From NCBI GenBank assembly GCA_022496805.1, contig CM040087.1, positions 27,366,253 through 27,430,252 of the forward strand: a stretch of DNA of 64,000 nt. Direction: 5' to 3'. The DNA is from Pohlia nutans. Its lineage: Eukaryota; Streptophyta; Bryopsida; Bryales; Mniaceae. The notes beneath the pieces were generated by a model. That model was not told where the DNA came from. It made no database searches and saw only the letters and a list, made by a program, of their open reading frames with translations. The translations under genes were made by a program, and so were the position numbers. Of this stretch, positions 25,349 through 36,600 are shown piece after piece. Position 1 is the first letter of the stretch. Each line of letters starts with the position of its first letter.

Positions 25349-26567
25349 TGGATCTGGTCTTGTAAAATGGGGCCTTTTGAGTAGGTAGATTAGAAGACTT
25401 TTTGTGTATAGGCTTTTTAGGACTTTAATGTTAGTGGCGGCTGAGGATAGGAACTGAGCCGTGGAGGAAGCTCCCTGGATTTCCGGATCCCGGGAATGTA
25501 GGATCTGCGTATTTCTCGGATCTGGGCGTTTGGGGCGGCTTCTTATCCAGGAATGTTTGTCATTCTTGGGTGTCTTTTTTGTGTACTATTGTTCCGTGTA
25601 AATGAGTAGAGACGCACGTTCTTTCCACCAACTGTGTGTGTGTGTGTGTGTGTATGAGTGCATGTGTGTTTGCTCGTGGTATTATTCGGAACAATGTCTC
25701 AATTAGTCCCTTGGTAACCGGATGGATTAGTCGGGTTCTGGTGTACGAGTCTGTTCAGAGTCCGGGTAGAAGATTTGGGAGAATTAGGAGCGTTTGAATG
25801 TAGGGTTCTCCGGGACTGGTTGCAGGTAATACTCTCGATTAGTGGCTGAGTGGATAGGAGGGGGTACTCCGGATCTCTCAGAACTCCTGGACGGGTAGTC
25901 CGGTAGAGGTGCCAGCATCCGGGTAGTGCTTGTAATTGCAGGGTACGGGGAAGCCAGAGTAAAACGGGTCGTGAGGAATTCCATCTCTTCCGGACACCCT
26001 AGATACTGTCCACCCCGGTTAGCAAGTCGTTGTAGTATTTTCAAGGGGGAATCCGGGTTACTCTTGTGTGACCGGCTGGGGGTTTGGGATAAATCCACAG
26101 TTGAAGAGTAATACGGGAAGTACCCAGAGTAGGGAGTGATTTTTTTGGATAAACCGGAAGCTGTGAAACCCCTGTCACAGAAATCAGTAGGGGAGGGTGT
26201 AGCTTTAAATCCAGCATCCTTAAAAATATAAGTGGAGAACCCTCTGAAGGAAAACAGAGGTTAAAAGAAAACCGGATTAAAAGGATAGGATAGATCGGGT
26301 AGAGTAGGGTTGGCCAAACTCCTAACCTAGACAGAAACCGGATCTATCCCTAATCAAGTCAGTCAGTGGGAAAGATCCGGTTTTGAGTAGAGAAAGAGGG
26401 GGTTAATTGGTGACCGGAGGAGAGTAGTCACCATTCCGGATCAGTCTCCGGAAACTTCCCACTTCACAGAATCTCCGCGGAACAATAACCCGGAAATCAC
26501 CTCTACGAGCATTCTTAATACGAAAAAGTGCGCTCTAGGGGAATATCTGGTATCACGTGCTACGACA
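25349..26567 (+). other. 3' non-coding part of the nested element
   Basis: No gene is supported. About twenty CCGG tetramers occur here although it is non-coding, so the CCGG excess is not a codon effect. A (TG)n microsatellite lies at about 25632-25655. GGTATCACGTGC sits 20 bp before the right end. Confidence 0.6.
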
Positions 26568-27629
26568 AGCGTTACAAGTTGCCAAACACACAGGAGGAGA
26601 ATTGCAAATTTTGTAAGTAATAGTAGAGTGAAGGGGGGGATCCATACCAATAGAGAAAGGAGTCACAGTATTCCCTTCCCACTCTGTCTCGTTCATTCTG
26701 GAAGACCTTGAAAGGAAGTCGCAATCCTTGTTTTGGCATTGTAAGTGACCAACGCACGTAGCTCGCTTGAATGTCAGTCCCCAATCATTTCGAATGTTGG
26801 ACGTCTTCGTGCGACACCAAGTGTGGCCGTCGTATTTTTTGTCCATCCCGTCCATGTGTTTCCCGATGGAAGATGTCGAAGATGTTGATGGAGGTGGTAA
26901 CTCGAAGACGACTTCCCCATCGAACGTGGGAGGAATGTACTTCACTTTCTCATACCGGATCTTATCGAAGTTAACAAGCTTCAACTCGTTCTTGGAGCCC
27001 CGAATAGTGACTAAGTTTCTAAGACATTGCATTATACTTGGACACTCTTTCAGGGAAGGATAGAGAGGGGGCTTTGAGAGAGAAGACTGTCGAAGACTAC
27101 TGGCAGGGGATGCAAAGGGTTTGGGGGTGGAGGACATTGGAATTAGCGATCCCGTGGAACCAAATTCATCCAAAGAAATTGACGATTTGTGAGGGGTGGA
27201 TCGAGGGGGGTCGTTGCCATGAAGTAATGTATCTTTTACTGAAGAATCTTCATCAGAAGAATCACTCAATAACTCTACTACATTCTCAGGACTCTCTATC
27301 TTCACTGTACGAAGCTGAACGGACGATGTACCTGAGTTAGGATTAAATAGCTCCGTTGTGGCAACCATTTCAACTGGGTTGAGACCAAAGCATCTATAGC
27401 GACCAGGATTGAGATTCCAGTACACGACACCATCGTTGAGTAGCGACACCTGATATATCGTCTTTTCAATCGCTCCAGACTGGGAGATGACTTCTTCAAC
27501 AATGTGCATGGAGAGGAGAGCAAAACCAAAATTCAGATTCAAGACATTCTCTGTTACAATGGCAGAGCCACTGTTCGACAATGGGAAAACCATAGGGACA
27601 TCAAAGCCTACCGCACGAATGTAAGCCAT
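26568..27629 (-). pseudogene. MULE transposase copy A, N-terminal part (zinc-binding domain)
   Basis: The start (MAYIRAVGFDVPMVFPLSNS) aligns with the start of copy B (MALVRVEGAGVPTSFPLGDG). Then come an acidic/Ser-rich linker (VVELLSDSSDEDSS) and a conserved block: MDKKYDGHTWCRTKTSNIRN, CVGHLQCQNKDCDF and PPVCLATC. Known: MULE transposases commonly carry an N-terminal WRKY/GCM1-like or FLYWCH zinc finger; the Cys pairs here and the distal CVHLGHHEHPV (which resumes at about 21.97 kb) fit that. The frame ends at the nested insertion. Confidence 0.8.
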
Positions 27630-28260
27630 CTAGGTAACGTACAAAGAAGCATGAATGTGCTAGAAGGAAATGCCGTGAGACAGGGTGTAGAGCAAATGAC
27701 AACAAAGTACTTGGGAGAAGCACCAAGAGTATAGATGGACTAATATTTGAGTATGATTCATCAATATTGTGAAGCGGTTTGTTTAATTGCTATCATTAGC
27801 TAGGACTTATTTACAAGTGGTAGAGGTGGTTGAGCGATTCTAGGATCGGACCCCATCTGACACATACATTATCATGCCAGCGTTATTTCGCTATTGTCGA
27901 CGGAAAGTATGTTTGGCAGACTGCTCCAGATTATAAATTGATGATGTTCAATATTTAAGACAAAGGCTAAGAAATTCAAAATATGAAATTATGGCTTTCT
28001 AGGAATGGTATATGACGATGATGTAGTAATAAAAGACTAACTTTTACTTTCGGCGATGCCAGAGAAGCCCTAAAAGGACGAGGATAGTGTGCGCGCGGGG
28101 AGCGGGGAGCGGTGAGCGGGGAGCGGAGAAATGTGGGATTACGAGCAAGAATTTCAGGTCAACCTTGGTCAATGACATAATAATACTCCAGATCAAACTG
28201 AAAAAACAGTGTATAGGAAGAAATACTGTATCAAATTGACTATGTAATGGCTCTTTCCAG
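27630..28260. other. Spacer between MULE copy A and the palindrome-rich region
   Basis: Holds the 5' flank of MULE copy A. 28091-28125 is a G-rich run of GGGGAGCGG/GGTGAGCGG units. No gene is supported. Confidence 0.5.
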
Positions 28261-28763
28261 AATACGGGGATCCCCCGATGTCCTCTTAGCAATATTTGGA
28301 CGATTCATAATATAACATAGAGCAATGGTAATTGAAGGACATGAGGGAAACGTGTGTTCGAATTGAAGAAGTACATGCTTTAAACATAAGGAACTCTGAA
28401 ACTATTCTACATAGAATTATTATACTCTAAAGCGAATTAAAACAATTTGCAAAATAAAAGTGACAAGTACCATTGCATTCCGACTAAAGGAGTTAGGAAA
28501 GCAAATTATAAACCTCACTCAGTAACAGTATTCAATTAGAAGGTTTTAAACTAAGAATTTCAATTGAAAATATGACAACATCCCCGCTTGGAATTAAGGG
28601 GCAATAAACTGTACAAATTTTGAATGGTCGACATCTCCATCCATGCCATCAACGAACTATCGGGGGATCCCCCGAGAAAGCCGTCAAAAGCTATGTAGTC
28701 ATTGTAATGACTGCCATGAGCGTCGATTCTATCTATACATATAGACTACAAGTGCGGCCTAGC

Positions 28764-29339
28764 CTAGCGCAAGAGTCGGCGACGGAATTTCCCATCCATC
28801 TCAGATTTCAAGAGGAATTGACTAACACTTTGATAGGAAAAAAGAGGCATAATAAAGGGCAGCAACGCTGTAGAGATATTTGGAATGACGTTCCGAGAAT
28901 TTGGAAACTCCAGCTCCCCTTTCCAGGACCTCGGAAAATAGCAGCAGAGGTTACCATTCCGCCTATTCCTCCATTTGCAGTCATCCACCATCAATATACG
29001 ATCCGGACGACAAATTTCCCGAGTCCTGCAATCTTTCGTCAAGCGCTGAATCCGCTTCTCGCAGTAAGGGTACCAGTTTGGGTTATGGCACTTATTTCGT
29101 CCATATACAAATAATAGTTGTGAGGTAATGTCCTGTGGCAGCAAGAATTGAATAACATGCTGGAGTCGTCCAGCAGGCATCGAAGACCAGATGCCGATAT
29201 GAAAGTAGTTCAGGAGGTTCCGGAAAAAACCATGGAGTCCGGGACGTCGACGGATTCTCTTAACGTCGAACACAGCAGGGTTGATGCCCTCGTAATCCTC
29301 GAAGCAAAGTACACCGTTGACCGAAAACACAATCACATT
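28764..29339 (-). CDS. FCP1/HAD phosphatase-like protein, exon; nucleophile Asp replaced
   Basis: The exon follows an acceptor (CGACTTCTTGCAG) and reads NVIVFSVNGVLC, then RRRPGLHGFFRNLLNYFHIG, IWSSMP, and DRILMVDDCKWRNRRNGN to a stop at 28764. Known: FCP1/NIF-type HAD phosphatases have a DLDxTL nucleophile motif, a W-[ST] motif and a late VDD motif. Here the order and spacing fit, but the first position of the motif is Ser (SVNGVL) instead of Asp, so catalysis is doubtful. It is a paralogue of the gene at 30879-31661. Upstream exons were not resolved; a palindrome lies just upstream at 29408. Confidence 0.6.
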   Translation of the reverse strand, partial: NVIVFSVNGVLCFEDYEGINPAVFDVKRIRRRPGLHGFFRNLLNYFHIGIWSSMPAGRLQHVIQFLLPQDITSQLLFVYGRNKCHNPNWYPYCEKRIQRLTKDCRTREICRPDRILMVDDCKWRNRRNGNLCCYFPRSWKGELEFPNSRNVIPNISTALLPFIMPLFSYQSVSQFLLKSEMDGKFRRRLLR

Positions 29340-30678
29340 CTGCAAGAAGTCGATGCAAAGTGTTAACGTGATAACAATACGGTAAAGAATTACAATAGCA
29401 GAAGAATATCGGGGGATCGCCCAATACTCTAAGACCGAGCGGTTCAATATATCCCACTGCACTAAACTTCAAAAAAAAAGGCAAAAGATATCTGCTGAGC
29501 AATTGTGATATTAGGAAGACGTATTCAGACGCTCCGCACCATACTACTGCTCAGCTTCATTCCTCCGTATAAAACTCTTAGATTCATTAAAATAGTGGTG
29601 ATCATGCATCTGCATGCCCAATCAGACTCCCCACAATTGGTTTACGCAATCAACCTATAAACTTTTAAATTCATTCCATTAAGCATTGCACAAAAATGAA
29701 AATTCGACAACATTATGCTACGGCGAGACACAGAACAACGTAACCAGTATATTTACTCCCACCGTCCCAAAGATATTGAACAACTTGTCTGCTTGGTATT
29801 TCTTTGAGCCAATTTCATTGATATATTGATTAAAAAGGATTCAAAGTATGTCACTAGAATGATAGTTGAACATTGCCTATGTTCATTGCAACCTTAATGC
29901 AATTAGCCAAAAGGAAGTATATTATTGACCTACTTAAAAACTCGGTTCAAACATGACGCCGGGAATACTATTTAGAATAAAACGAGATACCTATTCGCGA
30001 AAATACTTCTCCACGATGTGTACAAGGAAACTTATGGAGCGATAGCCCCATGTACCAGAGCGACCACTAAATTCGGGAGGAGTCACCGAAGTCTAAGAAG
30101 AATCAAAAGAGTAAATGACTAGAAGTGACGTTATCGGGGGATTGCCCCATCGACAATCCCGTCCTCTTTCACTCAGCGTTGGAAATTATATTCTCGATCG
30201 TAAACTAAGATTCGATAGGGACAAGTACCAAGGCTTGTAACAAAAACTCTAAGAGGGGGCCATTAGCATTCTGAAACCTAATCACTTAAGAACTACAGAG
30301 TTCTCAATGCAAGTAACATTCATAAAAACTGAAAGATCTCTCTAAATAGTGGTCTTCATGCATCTGCATTCCCTGCTAAGCTCCCAAAAAAAAGGCATAT
30401 TAATCTGTTGGACAGCATTTATGATTATAATCATGGTCAACAACATATGAAGTGTAATTAGGACTAAAGCTCAAACCTAGGTATGAAATTATTGTTCTAG
30501 GATAGGGACCACTTAACGTATCGGGGGATCGCCCGATGTAGGGAAGCGGCGACATAATCCGGCAGAGGTCACCGAAACCCAAGAAAATGCAGCTATGAAT
30601 ATACAACAATAAAGCAATCGGGGGATCGCCCCATCGACGTCCGTGGTCTCGCTAGCTCAGGCTTCCCAGTTCAAAGTA
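29340..30678. other. Spacer or introns upstream of the FCP1-like exon
   Basis: Four palindromes (29408, 30132, 30520, 30618) sit here. No further coding exon could be supported, although missing 5' exons of the downstream FCP1-like gene may be present. Confidence 0.45.
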
Positions 30679-30963
30679 CTAAACATACGTAACAAAAACT
30701 AATATATTCAACAGACACTGCCCAAGAGCCCAATTACATTTATCAATACACAACACTTTCCTACTTACTGTTTTCAAAATCGTCTGAACAACCATCCCTG
30801 ACGACATCTGCTGGCCACCTGTATGCGGATTGGTCTTTAGAAACTGCACAAGAGCCCAAATACATTTATCAAACCACATTACTTCCTACTTAGTGATTTC
30901 AAAATGTTCTGAACAACCTCCTCTGACGGGATCTGCTGGCCATCTGTAAGCGGATTGGTCTTC
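30679..30963 (-). repeat. Tandem duplication of an exon-end segment, period about 125 bp
   Basis: 30718-30839 and 30845-30963 are diverged direct copies (AAGAGCCCAA, TACATTTATCAA, TTTTCAAAAT, GTCTGAACAACC, GGATTGGTCTT). Both encode a similar peptide: KTNPLTDGQQIPSEEVVQNI in the outer copy and KTNPHTGGQQMSSGMVVQTI in the inner one. Confidence 0.75.
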
Positions 30964-31661
30964 ACATAATCATTAACTGATAATCCTGACTCGAATAGGC
31001 CTTGTAGCCAAGGCCTCAAGACGGAGTCTAAGAAGGTATCAGCTTGGTCATCCTTCCAAGTTGGAGGGTGGATTGCACTATGCTTCACGTTCAGGACAGA
31101 CTTCGTGGGAGTATCGTCCACTAATAGAATATGATCAGTAGTACTTAACGACAGACGCCTCTGCACTACGGTTAGATCCTTGAGATACAGCGGTTTCTTT
31201 TCACCGACCACGATTCCCGCGTCCGTGCAATCAGCTTGGGTTAGCCGAAGAAGCTCCTGTGGGTTGAAGGGGCAACCCTTGGTGGTCTCATTGACCATGT
31301 CCGTAACATTCCTCATGTTGGCGGAACTCCATATGACGATTTTCGCATTGCTATTAACAAAATTCAAGAACTCCGCACAACCAGGTCTAGGATGTATTAT
31401 CCGCTTCTTACCCATTTCAAAGGGGCTTCTAGAACAGAGGACCCCATTCAAGTCAATCACAACTATGTATCGCGGTGGCGGTACCTGGGTTTTTTCTTCT
31501 CGGAGCTTGGGCCCAATAACTGGTTCTGGGAGTTTCCCTGCAATAAATCAAAAACCTTGAGACAACAACATTGGGATAGCGGGAGGATGAATGAGCAAGG
31601 TAACAAAAGATGCCGAAACTATGTGCAATATCATGCAGGTAATCAACAAAAACTACGTACC
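30879..31661 (-). CDS. FCP1/HAD phosphatase-like protein
   Basis: Main exon 30879-31537 after acceptor TTTATTGCAG: KLPEPVIGPKLREEK, PPPRYIVVIDLNGVLC (HAD motif I with Asp kept and the second Asp as Asn), RPGCAEFLNFVNSNAKIVIW followed by SSA (motif II region), and DHILLVDDTPTKSVLN (the acidic VDD motif). Known: this order defines the FCP1 homology domain of Ser/Thr phosphatases. A short upstream exon ending at 31661 (VTPVEEVKQCNDPK), with intron 31538-31660 (GTACGT...GCAG), joins in phase. The start codon is not found. About 220 residues are visible. The role is unknown; phosphatase activity on nuclear proteins is family inference. The stop is TAA at 30879-30881. Confidence 0.65.
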
Positions 31662-31801
31662 CTTGGGATCATTACACTGTTTCACCTCTTCAACAGGCGT
31701 AACTGCACTTGGTGCAGCACCTCAGATCGGGCGACCCCCTGATAGGGTGTTTACATCGAGTAAGTGCTCCCCCTGGGAACCAATAATTGTTAATGCCAGA
31801 T

Positions 31802-31895
31802 TCACATTTACAAGTCAGCCTTAGGAACATTTACAAGTCAGCCTTAGGAACATTTACAAGTCAGCCTTAGGAACATTTACAAGTCAGACTTAGGA
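31802..31895. repeat. 22-bp tandem repeat, four copies
   Basis: The unit TTAGGAACATTTACAAGTCA plus GC repeats four times and overlaps the stop codon of the minus-strand repeat-protein gene that ends at 31877. Confidence 0.85.
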
Positions 31896-33594
31896 ATCAA
31901 GTTAAAGTTAAAGCATTCATGTTCATCATAAGCAGACAGGCTTTTAGTCTTGTACAGATCTTCAAAAGCCGCCTCAATTGCACAAACCTCATCCGACTTG
32001 TTGCGCAATACCTCGGAAATGATTTTCAAAGTGTCCTTGCGAAGCTTTTCCGTGAGGGGATGCCTTAGCTTCGTCCTGGCTTCTTCCTCCTGCCACATCA
32101 CAGACCTTTCAGCTCTCATGAAGTCCTTGACGTTTGTCTTCCGACTGTTACAAATCGCTGACTCGTGCGGCTTTGCGAAGGCTCTCTCGGGAGTTGATGC
32201 GTTCAAAGCAGGGCCTGGAGGAAGAGCAGAGGCGTCCTGCTCCAATTCCGCAGCATTCTGCAACTCGAATAAGTGGCCAAAAGATTCCTCCGGTCCACCA
32301 ACTCCATCTTCCGGTGGATCGTCCTTCCCCATAGGACCCATCGGGAGACCGCCCGATACTGAAAGTGGAACTTCTTCGACGACGTTGACTTGGCTGGGCT
32401 GCAAATCCAACGTTCTGATAGAAGACTCCTCCAGTCCACCAACTCCATCGTCCGCGGGGTCAAAGGACCCATCGGGCGACCGCCCGATACTGTATGTGGA
32501 CCATCAACGACGACGTCGTCTTGGATTTCCTGGAAATCCATTGATCTGCCAGAAGATTCCTCCAGTCCACCAACTCCATCTTCTGCGGGATCGTCCTTCC
32601 CCAAGGGACCCATCGGGCGGCCGCCCGATACTTCATATGGACCTTCCTCGACAACGTCGCTTTGGATGTGCTGCAAATCCATTGTTTTGATAGAAGACTC
32701 CTCCAGTCCACCAACTCCATCTTCTGGTGGATCGTCCTTCCCCATAGGACCTATGGGTCCATCGCCCGATATTGTATCTGGACCATCTGTGCCTTGGATG
32801 ACTTCTTTTACAGGCATGCTAGAGTCTATCTTTGACAGGTCATCCCGACTCTCTTGATTTGGACTATTAGGCGCATCAAGACGCGCAGTCTCAGGATCGT
32901 GAGCAGGACTCATTCTGTCGAGGTCACGCATGGAGTCCACCAAGCATGGGTCCAGAGGTTCTGCCTTGCCCACGGCTTCATCCTCTTCACCTGAAGAAGA
33001 GTTGCCAGAGAGTATCATGGGGAGATCCCCCGATGACCCCTCCACCGTCTTCACTTTTTTTGGCACTCCACCCTCCATATCCAGTGACTGCCCTTGAACG
33101 CAAGCTTCATCATTGGCATTCCCTTCATTAACGAGAGACTCTGCCAACGTTCCGCCCTGTGATTGTGAAGCATCCTGTCTATTTGATGATACAATCTGGT
33201 TGGAACCGATCAGGGGGGCAGCTCCTGAGCGTAGCGCAGCAGGACCTTCGATGGCATCCGCAACTCCTTGCAATGCACCGACGTCAGTTGTTACGGATGA
33301 AGATTTCCTCTTCTGTGCCACTCGCTGCACCTGTATTGAGGTCGGTGTAGTGGGGTTAGCTACCTCGTCACCGACTGCATCAATATGTTGCACATTATAT
33401 GCAAGTATGTGCATAGGCAGCTGCGTCCTCCGAACTTTCGCCGCATACTTACTAGCTATAGCGATGGGATCCCTATAGCCGAATCCAGGCAACTGAGCCC
33501 AAGAAATCTCATCCGAGAGATCAGCATCAGACTCAGGAAGATTCCAAACATACATATTTGCGTGATGCGACTCTGCCTGCACTGACCAGTACAT
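31877..33594 (-). pseudogene. Acidic repeat protein gene with palindrome-bearing coding repeats; frameshifted
   Basis: Starts MYWSVQAESHHANMYVWNLP, with a folded-looking N-terminus (ISWAQLPGFGYRDPIAIASK), then a long polar linker with a basic patch (AQKRKSSS, VPKKVKTVE: nuclear-localisation-like). About 32.3-32.8 kb encodes four copies of a roughly 46-48-residue repeat (consensus pieces GRPMGPLGKDDP, DGVGGLEESS). One palindrome sits in each repeat, encoding SGGRPMGP. In the third repeat about 10 bases are missing near 32455, which shifts the frame; the reading resumes in the other frame at 32410 and ends KTKSLSAYDEHECFNFNLIP near 31877. The family is unknown. The 33594 ATG could also lie in an intron ending GTCAGTGCAG. 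Confidence 0.6.
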
Positions 33595-33680
33595 TGTAAC
33601 ATATAAACTCGGGGAATGCTCATCAAATATTAATTAAGATTTTCACTTTATTCACATTAAGAAAAGCACAAAAGTCATCA

Positions 33681-36600
33681 TCATATCGGGCTTGCGTCCC
33701 TGACAGCATCGATTTCACTTTCATCATTGCGCAGTCCAAACAGAGCCTTAGCCGCAGACTTAGTAGTCCCTGGACTTGACTGATTGTGCGGAACAGGAGA
33801 GGGGGAATCAACCCGCTTGCGTTTCTTCGCAGTCCCGTCGCCCTCGTCCTCGTCTTCGTCCTCTTCCTCCTCCTCACGATCGCTGTCACTATCGGACACC
33901 GAATCAACTCTGACACGAGAGGTTGATCTGGTACGAGGTCTCGAAGTTGTGGCTTCATCCGCAGCTTGTGGAACAGCTGTACATGTAGGTTCCGGAGGAA
34001 GAGGTGGCTGCACGGGACTGTCAAAAATAGCCTCTTTGCTGATGACGTCCCACATTCTTTGTGTTCGACTTCTGGCGTCGTCGAGCCGACTATCATTCTC
34101 CACAAACTCCAAGACACTGGCGTTGTTTCTCTGCGCAAATCAGTCCAAGCGTCATCGGTCGATCCCCCGATGTAGTGACAAATACTCTCAACAAAGATGG
34201 GGCGATCTCCCGATCAACTGGCAATTATTGCAACATAGATGGAGCTAAATAATGCGAATCTGAACTATTGAATCGTGAAGGAATTTCAGAACTTACCAAT
34301 CCCACGTATGTAACATTGGGGCCCCCATGTAAATTGATAAGAAGTATATCCTTCTTCAGAAAACGCTTGAACATTTTAGACGCAGTGCTCAAATTCAAGG
34401 ATGCACATCCCGGAATTCGCCATTCTCGGTCGACTGTTACATCCGAGGAGTCAGCTGCTGAATACACTGCCGATAATCTATCCCGAGACCCTCTGTCCCT
34501 CTCGAAGAAGATGTCGAAGTCTCCACGTGTCCCATGCCCAATCCTCCCGAATAAAAAAACAACATACACTACAACTTGAGCGCTGATGTCGCATGGAGGG
34601 AATTCATCATCAGGCTGTGGAAGGTAGTGCACGACATGATAATCCCATGAAGTGGCGTTCGATCTTCCTTTCCGCACTTCGATCTCCTTTGCAATTTGTG
34701 TCATCCCGCGCACGTCCGTGATGAAGATTGCTGGTGAGTGTATATTGACGGTCTTAATCTCCTTCTGCTCACATGCGTCAAAAATCACCGAAAGTCTTCT
34801 GTCTTCCAACAGTCTTGCCTTCGACTTGCCAGTTTCTACGGTTGTAAAGCAGAAACAGACAAAAAGAAACCTAACTTCATCGGACATGTCTTCCAACCAG
34901 CTCCGAAGGTTGCCATCATCACTCATTGCTGCACTCAGGTTCCCTTTGAACCAATCATAAGTGACGCATTTGTACCTTTTGGAATACAAATCAACGTCTT
35001 GAAGTTGAGGACGGTCTGAGTCTTGTGCACCGTAGGACATATATACGCTCTTGATGTTGTCGGGAAGGTCGCCGGGTTTGGGATTCTTCACTAAATTGTC
35101 AAGGCGCTTATTGAAGTATGCCTCTCCCTCGGGTAGTTTCAGTATTCGCGAAAGAAGTGCCATCATTGTCTCGCGAGTGTAACCCCGTTGCGTCGCCAGA
35201 GCATCCCAATCCGCAGCTAAATATGGGATGTACTCCGCCTTCCTGCTAGGTAGAGGAGATTTCTTGAAAAGATTCATAAGCTCGTCTTTCATGGCCCGGA
35301 GCTTCCTCTCTTGGTTACAGAAATCAACCATAGACATCATGGTCGCAGGTGCGCTCTTGGAGTTCGTGCTCTTCACGCAGATTTTCTTCTCCAGGATCTG
35401 ACTTGCAACAAAATTGACGTCCTCATTCCGCATCCCATGAAGAATTTTCAAGTCGTTCTCTACAAAGTTCTTCCGCCCACTAACTCCTTGACTATGCGGA
35501 GCAACAACTCTTCCCCATTGGTCTGGAAGTCTTCTTGCTAACCACTGGTTCTCAATCGAAACCCACTGCTCAAACTCACTGTCCTCTAGATATAGCAATG
35601 GAAGTCTTCCATCTCCTGCATTCTTGGATTTCACTGATTTACCCGCGAATATAAGCTTCACCTTCGGGAGGAATTCATTCTGAAATCAAAAAACGAAACA
35701 CCATGAGTATGATTTCATGAAATGGGGAGATCGCCCCATGAAATTTCCTACTGATCAGTCAAATTCCTGAAGCATGGGGCGATCGCCCCGTGAGCTATTC
35801 CAAATGAAGTGGACTCTAGGAAAAACGATTCCGATATAGATTTATATAATACCATGGATTACAAGAGGGAATCACCTATACATTAAGCATATCGGGCGAT
35901 CGCCCCATGTTCTATTGCACTACCAAAATTGAGATGCATTATGGCCTCATCTCACCTTAAATTTTGAGGAATGCACGCGTCCACATAACGCAGGCATGGG
36001 CCGATTCATCTTGTGCCACGCCACTCGAGCATTTCCAAGCTGTTGCATGAATGTCTGTTCTGTTCGCTTGCCCGCTACATCTTGATTCAATACTCGGGAT
36101 AGATACAGGAGCTTCTGGAAATTACTCTATTCGCACCAGACTGGGATGATACTAAATTTTGACAGCAAGCCTCTCTTAAAGTCAGAAATATGGTCCTTCG
36201 TGCTCAGGACCTGCTTGTGAGCTGCTACAGTGTGTTGGCCGCCAATGATGTAGTAGTGGGTACTCGAGTTAATCCAAGTCTTCTCTGGTCTGCTAGAGAA
36301 GTAGATTGGCTTCTCGTTAGCATAACCCTTCAGGGGCAGAACGATCACCTGAGCTCTGACAAGGCTAATGTCGAGAACTATTTCCACCTGCATTGCAATG
36401 CGATCTACTCTGTCCTGGACGAGCCCTCGGTACACCATCGTCCCAGGCTCTGCCCGGTGAAGATGGTCGTAGTGCACGTGCAGCTCTTGGCCGTCTGGAC
36501 TCTTCCATGATTCCATCCCCATTGTGTTTTCTGAATGATGAATATAAAGTGGGGAGAACTCGGCATCGTAGAGCTTCCTGATCTCTTCTCTCAGTTCAGG

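Larger units (their letters stand above)
22026..26567 (+). mobile_element. Nested 4,542-bp element, TGTC...GACA ends, 5-bp target duplication
   Basis: Aligning MULE copy A to copy B shows where the coding match breaks and resumes. At the breaks, AGCGT is present on both sides (22021-22025 and 26568-26572), and the insertion begins TGTCAAACC and ends CTACGACA, i.e. TG...CA with a 4-bp inverted match. A 5-bp duplication with TG...CA ends is typical of LTR retrotransposons, but I see no second copy of either end inside, so no LTRs, and no reverse transcriptase, integrase or RNase H. The only long ORF is 22193-25348. It may be a gag-only or non-autonomous element, or an unfamiliar type. Confidence 0.85.
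19000..28130 (-). mobile_element. MULE (Mutator-like) element copy A, approximate limits
   Basis: Contains the transposase gene (19453-27629, minus strand) interrupted by a nested element. Limits are approximate: the 3' side shares GGTACCCATTACCGTG (about 19175) with copy B, and both sides have GAGCGGTGAGCG-type repeats (about 19030 and 28100) in direct orientation. I did not find convincing terminal inverted repeats or a 9-bp target duplication. Confidence 0.5.

Noticed and set aside
26548..26560. GGTATCACGTGC near the right end of the nested element, resembling a tRNA-Met primer site
   Set aside because: It lies inside the terminal end rather than after a 5' LTR, and no LTR pair exists.
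27815..27870. Possible tRNA-derived SINE promoter boxes (TGGTAGAGGTGG and GGATCGGACCCC)
   Set aside because: The B box deviates from consensus, the spacing is short, and no poly-A tail or duplication was seen.
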